10,061 nucleotides of DNA from Clostridia bacterium (lineage in GTDB: Bacteria > Aerophobota > Aerophobia > Aerophobales > AE-B3A). Every line of letters begins with the position of its first letter. Positions within the stretch are counted from its first letter, which is position 1. The stretch spans positions 1 through 10,061 of the forward strand of contig JAUWRC010000044.1 of NCBI GenBank assembly GCA_030610745.1, read 5' to 3'. This document shows positions 6,790 through 10,061 of the stretch, piece by piece. Made by a program: the position numbers and the translations under genes. Below the pieces are notes generated by a model, which saw only the letters and a list, made by a program, of their open reading frames with translations, was not told the origin of the DNA and ran no database searches.

Positions 6790-7890
6790 TCAATTCGATT
6801 TTCTTCCTGCAATTCCTTTCGTAGACTCCGAGATTTTTTTTGCCGTCTCCTTTGGACGAAGAGCACGGACAGCTTTGCCTGCCTGCCACATTTCAGAGTT
6901 TCCTATGGCTTCCAATTCCTCGGTTAATTGTACCTGGTAGTTGGACTTGCCACATGCAGAGATAACGCGGCGAGTTTCCGCTCCGGAGACCACCCTCTCA
7001 TAGAGCTTTTTGAACACGGGCATTACGGCCTTCTTGAACTTTGGCTTCCAATCAAGAGCACCGCGCTGGGCAGTGGCCGAGCAATTGGCATACATCCAGT
7101 CCATGCCGTTCTCACCTACCAGCCGGATTAGACTTTCCGTCAGCTCCTCGACTGTCTCATTGAACGCCTCACTCGGGCTATGTCCGTGCTTTCGAAGAAT
7201 GTCGTATTGCGCCTCCATGATGCCCGCTAAAGCACCCATGAGCACCCCACGCTCACCGGTCAGATCGCTGTAGACTTCCTTTTCGAAGGTCGTCGGGAAA
7301 AGATACCCACATCCGATACCGATTCCTAACGCTATGCAACGATCCATCGCCCGACCAGTTGAGTCCTGATAAACAGCGAAGCTGGCGTTAATTCCCGCGC
7401 CTGAAAGAAAATTGCGGCGAAGCGATGTGCCAGATCCTTTGGGAGCAACCATGATCACATCAATATCTTTCAGAGGGATCACTTTCGTCTGATCATTGTA
7501 CACAATCGAGAATCCGTGTGAAAAGTATAACGCATCACCCGGATTCAGGCTTTTCTTGATGACAGGCCAGACTGCCCTGTGAGCCGCATCGGCGATCAGG
7601 AACTCAACGATCGTCCCACACTGAGCGGCTTCTTCTATGTCAAACAGGTCTTTTCCCGGCTTCCAGCCGTCCCTCTTTGCCCGGTTCCAATCCTTCCTGA
7701 ACTTCTTTGATTGCCCAACTATCACATTAAAGTCGTTGTCCTTCAGATTCAACGACTGCGCGGGCCCTTGTACGCCGTATCCAATGACAGCGATCGTTTC
7801 ATCCTTGAGAACCTCACGAGCCTTTGCCATGGGAAACTCTTTGCGCATGATAACTTCTTCCTTCACCCCTCCAAAATCAATAGTTGCCAT
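6790..7890 (-). CDS. ilvC: Ketol-acid reductoisomerase, Ilv5/Bacteroidetes-like
   Basis: KARI converts acetolactate or acetohydroxybutyrate to the dihydroxy acid in branched-chain amino acid synthesis, using NAD(P)H and two Mg2+. In this 366 aa protein the Rossmann domain has GYGVQG (37-42). SHGF holds the catalytic H125, and DVIMVAPKGSG (144-154) follows. The knotted helical domain carries likely metal ligands D209, E213, E245 and E249 and the substrate-contact S271. The basic stretch SKKFRK (61-66) in the cofactor loop suggests NADPH. HSPSEAFNETVEE and RGALDWKPKFKKAVMPVF resemble yeast Ilv5 and Bacteroidetes KARI as I remember them, more than common bacterial IlvC. It is the only GC-rich gene here (50 to 62% in sampled lines). 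The tail after about 347 (KETAKKISESTKGIAGRKSN) looks like a family-specific extension. AGGAGGA precedes the ATG by eight bases. Acquisition by transfer is likely. Confidence 0.95.
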   Translation of the reverse strand: MATIDFGGVKEEVIMRKEFPMAKAREVLKDETIAVIGYGVQGPAQSLNLKDNDFNVIVGQSKKFRKDWNRAKRDGWKPGKDLFDIEEAAQCGTIVEFLIADAAHRAVWPVIKKSLNPGDALYFSHGFSIVYNDQTKVIPLKDIDVIMVAPKGSGTSLRRNFLSGAGINASFAVYQDSTGRAMDRCIALGIGIGCGYLFPTTFEKEVYSDLTGERGVLMGALAGIMEAQYDILRKHGHSPSEAFNETVEELTESLIRLVGENGMDWMYANCSATAQRGALDWKPKFKKAVMPVFKKLYERVVSGAETRRVISACGKSNYQVQLTEELEAIGNSEMWQAGKAVRALRPKETAKKISESTKGIAGRKSN

Positions 7891-7898
7891 AATACAAA

Positions 7899-7905
7899 TC
7901 CTCCT
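7899..7905 (-). promoter_or_regulatory. Strong ribosome binding site of ilvC
   Basis: AGGAGGA on the minus strand lies eight bases before the ilvC ATG at 7890. It is the strongest Shine-Dalgarno site in the window and supports the ilvC start. Confidence 0.8.
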
Positions 7906-8078
7906 CTTATTAAACTCTTAATTTCACATGAACACCCTGAAAAATCTGACTAGTGACTGCCTGATAAAACTGACAAACGTTGCAGATTTTGCATTCTAAT
8001 GCACCAACTATCTTAATTCACGTAACCTATATCTCAGCTGATTTACCTCAAATAATCTTGTTAAAAAGCCAGAAACCT

Positions 8079-8096
8079 ATAAATCGCACCGCTACT
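8079..8096. repeat. Dispersed repeat copy 3, truncated
   Basis: ATAAATCGCACCGCTACT is identical to 949-966 of copy 1: the right arm of the second hairpin plus the outer arm. Its left partner arms are absent, so this copy is truncated. The CTTACAGCT tail that follows at once in copies 1 and 2 appears here only at 8204-8212, after the large inverted repeat. Confidence 0.7.
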
Positions 8097-8099
8097 AAA

Positions 8100-8196
8100 T
8101 AGTTCGTAGTTATGAGTTCGTAGTTCGTCGACAAAACAACAAACGAATACACAGAAGGATTTAGTCAATGAACTATGAACTACGAACAACGAACTA
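8100..8196. repeat. Large imperfect inverted repeat, GTTCGTAGTT type
   Basis: The left arm 8100-8128 and right arm 8168-8196 are complementary at 23 of 29 positions by hand alignment, with a 39-base spacer. Each arm is built from GTTCGTAG-like units. The element sits between the CGCTACT end of repeat copy 3 and its expected CTTACAGCT tail, as if inserted there. There is no U-run after either arm, so it is unlikely to be an ordinary terminator of ilvE. No coding capacity is visible. Confidence 0.7.
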
Positions 8197-8231
8197 AGTA
8201 TGGCTTACAGCTCTTACCCCTTATCCCTTAC

Positions 8232-8259
8232 TATCCGCTATCCGCTAAACGCTATACGC
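8232..8259. repeat. Four 7-bp tandem units at the ilvE end
   Basis: Four 7-base units run head to tail: TATCCGC, TATCCGC, TAAACGC and TATACGC, followed by TAG. The last unit and a half overlaps the end of ilvE and supplies its stop codon. The CTTACAGCT motif lies just left, at 8204-8212. Confidence 0.65.
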
Positions 8260-9136
8260 TAGTATAAATGGGAGTTCCTTCTTTTCTGGTCAGCTCCCGG
8301 AATTTCTTTATCAATCTCTTCGTTATAGGGCCGGCTACTCCGTCCCCAATCGTCCTTCCATCCACTTTGGTTACCGGTATGACCTCAGCAGCTGTTCCGG
8401 TGAGAAAACACTCATCGCTTGCATAAAGAGCAGCAGGAGTGAAGACCCTTTCCTGCACAGAAATTCCCTCTTTTTGAGCCAGTTCCATTACCACATCCCG
8501 AGTAATTCCTTTTAAAGCTCCTACCCAGGTTGGTGGTGTAACCAGATTTTCTCCTTCTATAATGAAGATATTATCACCTGTGCACTCTGCTACATAGCCA
8601 TCTTTATTCAGCATTATAGCTTCAGGAGTTCCGCTGAGATTTGCCTCTATTTTAGCCAGGATATTATTAAGATAATTTAAAGATTTGATTCTGGGATTGA
8701 GAGCAGAGGGAATATTTCTTCGTGTAGAAACAATGGTTATCTTTAATCCCTTCTCATAAAGTTCTTCTGAATATATATTTATCTTATCGACAATAATAAT
8801 TATCTGGGGATGGGGACACTTACGAGGATCCAGGCCCAGATCCCCTTCTCCCCGAGAGATCACCAGGCGAATATAAGCATCCTTGAGTTTATTCTTTCTC
8901 AGGGTCTGGAGCACCTTTTCCGTTAGCTTTTCTCTTGACAAGGGAATCTTAAGAGTAATTGCCTTAGCTGATTCCCATAATCTTTGAAGATGCTTCTCCA
9001 GTCTAAAGACCCTTCCTCCATAGGCGCGTATTCCCTCAAAAACTCCATCGCCGTAAAGAAATCCATGATCAAAAACCGAAATCTTCGCCTCATTTTTCCG
9101 GACAAATTCTCCATTTAGCCAAACCCATTCTCCCAT
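8252..9136 (-). CDS. ilvE: Branched-chain amino acid aminotransferase
   Basis: This class IV PLP aminotransferase moves the amino group between glutamate and the keto acids of valine, leucine and isoleucine. At 294 aa it has the normal length. FDHGFLYGDGVFEGIRAYGG (22-41) is the branched-chain signature region. R90 lies in AYIRLVISRG. PLP-forming K151 is in NPRIKSLNYLNN (147-158), the cofactor-contacting Glu is E184 in YVAECTGDNIF, and LTGTAAEVIPV (245-255) is the phosphate and substrate loop. These features favour a branched-chain enzyme over D-amino acid transaminase or aminodeoxychorismate lyase, though substrate range is inferred. AGGAG lies seven bases before the ATG. It starts 16 bases after lysS, so the two are probably co-transcribed. 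The last codons (Ser, Val and stop) lie in a tandem repeat. Confidence 0.94.
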   Translation of the reverse strand: MGEWVWLNGEFVRKNEAKISVFDHGFLYGDGVFEGIRAYGGRVFRLEKHLQRLWESAKAITLKIPLSREKLTEKVLQTLRKNKLKDAYIRLVISRGEGDLGLDPRKCPHPQIIIIVDKINIYSEELYEKGLKITIVSTRRNIPSALNPRIKSLNYLNNILAKIEANLSGTPEAIMLNKDGYVAECTGDNIFIIEGENLVTPPTWVGALKGITRDVVMELAQKEGISVQERVFTPAALYASDECFLTGTAAEVIPVTKVDGRTIGDGVAGPITKRLIKKFRELTRKEGTPIYTSV

Positions 9137-9143
9137 TTTATCA

Positions 9144-9148
9144 CTCCT
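9144..9148 (-). promoter_or_regulatory. Ribosome binding site of ilvE
   Basis: AGGAG on the minus strand lies seven bases before the ilvE ATG at 9136, in the 16-base gap after lysS. It supports the chosen start and translation from a shared lysS-ilvE transcript. Confidence 0.7.
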
Positions 9149-9152
9149 AATT

Positions 9153-10061
9153 TTATCTTAAATCGTATTTATCTCTCGGCCTCTTAGCTTTCATCTGGGG
9201 AAAAAAGATTACGTCTCGAATAGAGGCAGAGTCAGTCAGAGCCATGACTAATCTATCTATTCCTATTCCTAAACCCCCTGTGGGAGGCATTCCATATTCT
9301 AATGCTTCTAAGAAATCCTCATCCAATAGCTCTTCTTCTGTTCCCGTCTCCAGGAATCGCTGTCTTTGCTCAATGGGATCATTGAGCTCCGAGTAAGCAT
9401 TGGCTAGCTCCATTCCTCCTATAAATATCTCAAATCTTTCTATTAAAGAGAGATTCTCTTTTTTCCTCTTAGCCAGAGGAGAAGTTAGGGAAGGATAATC
9501 GAATATGAAGGTAGGCTGAATTAGCCTGGGAACAACTTGTTTATCTAAGAGGTGTTCAATTATCTGGTCATCTCTTAATCCCTCTACTTTTAACCCCACT
9601 TCAGCAGCTATTTTTCTAAGTTCGGCTTCGTCACTCCACTCAACCTCAATTTCCCCTATTTCTTTAAGTGCTTCTTCAAAAGTTATTCTCTTCCAGGGAG
9701 GAGAAAGGTCAATTTCTCTCCCTTGATAACTAATTTTAAGAGACCCCTTTATTTTCTGGGTTACTTCACAGATAAGCTCTTCAGCTAGCTTCATCATCTC
9801 CTTATAGCCCTTATAAGCAGAGTAGACCTCCAGCATAGTAAATTCAGGATTATGGGATCTATCAATCCCTTCATTTCTAAAGACCCTGTTTAGCTCATAG
9901 ACCTTTTCTATTCCTCCTACCACCAATTTCTTTAGATAAAGTTCGGGAGCAATTCGCAGGTAAAGATTCTCGTCCAGAGCTTGGTGATAAGTCTGAAAAG
10001 GTTTGGCTGTAGCTCCTCCAGGGATAGACTGCATCATAGGAGTTTCTACCTCCAGGAATCC
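9153..10061 (-). CDS. lysS: Lysyl-tRNA synthetase, class II (C-terminal part)
   Basis: This enzyme charges tRNA-Lys with lysine. The 302 codons present (numbered from the window edge) are the C-terminal part of a protein usually near 490 aa. The frame is open to the right edge and continues upstream of the first in-frame ATG at 10037 with FLEVETP, matching the class II segment MEVETPM of LysS. The 5' end, including the anticodon-binding domain, is therefore outside the window. Class II motif 2 is at 58-78 (FRNEGIDRSHNPEF). The lysine and ATP region ELANAYSELNDP is at about 217-229, and motif 3 (GGLGIGIDRLVMAL) at 262-275. AspS and AsnS share the class II fold, but ANAYSELNDP and FRNEGIDRSHNPEF are LysS-like. 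No defects are seen. Confidence 0.96.
   Translation of the reverse strand, partial: GFLEVETPMMQSIPGGATAKPFQTYHQALDENLYLRIAPELYLKKLVVGGIEKVYELNRVFRNEGIDRSHNPEFTMLEVYSAYKGYKEMMKLAEELICEVTQKIKGSLKISYQGREIDLSPPWKRITFEEALKEIGEIEVEWSDEAELRKIAAEVGLKVEGLRDDQIIEHLLDKQVVPRLIQPTFIFDYPSLTSPLAKRKKENLSLIERFEIFIGGMELANAYSELNDPIEQRQRFLETGTEEELLDEDFLEALEYGMPPTGGLGIGIDRLVMALTDSASIRDVIFFPQMKAKRPRDKYDLR

Larger units (their letters stand above)
7891..8251. other. 361-base gap between ilvE and ilvC
   Basis: This is the only gene-free stretch over 300 bases. The ilvC-proximal part (7891-8078) holds the ilvC ribosome binding site and a small palindrome TGCATT-CT-AATGCA (7990-8003), which could be an operator but has no other support. 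I saw no convincing -35/-10 pair, although the gap's length and the foreign origin of ilvC make a separate ilvC promoter plausible. The ilvE-proximal part (8079-8251) is built of repeat modules described separately. No RNA gene, leader peptide or U-run terminator was recognised. Confidence 0.6.

Noticed and set aside
6780..6793. GAATTCGATATCAA resembles a common plasmid polylinker
   Set aside because: The match is only 14 bases, it overlaps the ilvC stop, and no further vector sequence follows on either side. Chance is more likely than vector contamination.
7010..7273. Plus-strand open frames opposite ilvC and other genes
   Set aside because: They lie entirely within well-supported minus-strand genes, resemble no protein I know and lack ribosome binding sites. 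They are shadow frames.
8100..8259. Repeats as a CRISPR array
   Set aside because: The units are 7 to 29 bases, contiguous or inverted, with no regular unique spacers and no cas genes nearby.

Overview
All nine genes in this window read on the minus strand, so transcription runs from the right edge to the left. In that order they are lysS (cut by the right edge), ilvE, ilvC, ilvN, ndk, a DUF1015 family gene, dprA, topA and a xerC-type recombinase gene. The products are ordinary bacterial housekeeping and biosynthesis proteins. Most of the DNA is AT-rich: sampled 60-base lines counted by hand gave 28 to 40% G+C outside ilvC. The proteins are rich in Lys and Glu, and Shine-Dalgarno sites are mostly clear. 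The dprA-topA-xerC order is a conserved bacterial cluster, known from Bacillus among others. I cannot name the phylum. The features would fit an uncultured, probably anaerobic, bacterial lineage, but that is only an impression.

Right part (6136-10061): lysS and ilvE lie 16 bases apart and are probably co-transcribed. IlvE, IlvC and IlvN belong to branched-chain amino acid synthesis: acetolactate synthase regulatory subunit, ketol-acid reductoisomerase and the final aminotransferase. The catalytic subunit gene ilvB is not present. ilvC stands apart: sampled lines are 50 to 62% G+C, and the protein resembles the yeast Ilv5 and Bacteroidetes type of KARI. Both flanking gaps carry copies of a dispersed repeat, so ilvC looks like an acquired gene.

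Left part (12-6090): ndk (nucleotide pools), a DUF1015 protein of uncertain function, dprA (single-stranded DNA handling and RecA loading in uptake), topA (supercoil relaxation) and xerC (chromosome dimer resolution). dprA overlaps the DUF1015 gene, and topA starts one base after the dprA stop, so these three are translationally close.

Non-coding space is small but structured. The larger gaps contain pieces of one mosaic repeat family. Its modules are paired 7-bp hairpins with 2-base loops inside a GTAGCG/CGCTAC outer stem, a CTTACAGCT tail, a GTTCGTAGTT inverted repeat and a 7-bp tandem. These modules abut ribosome binding sites and supply the last codons of topA and ilvE. This repeat family and the foreign-looking ilvC are the most interesting parts of the window. 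I found no CRISPR array, tRNA, rRNA, transposase, prophage or defence system.
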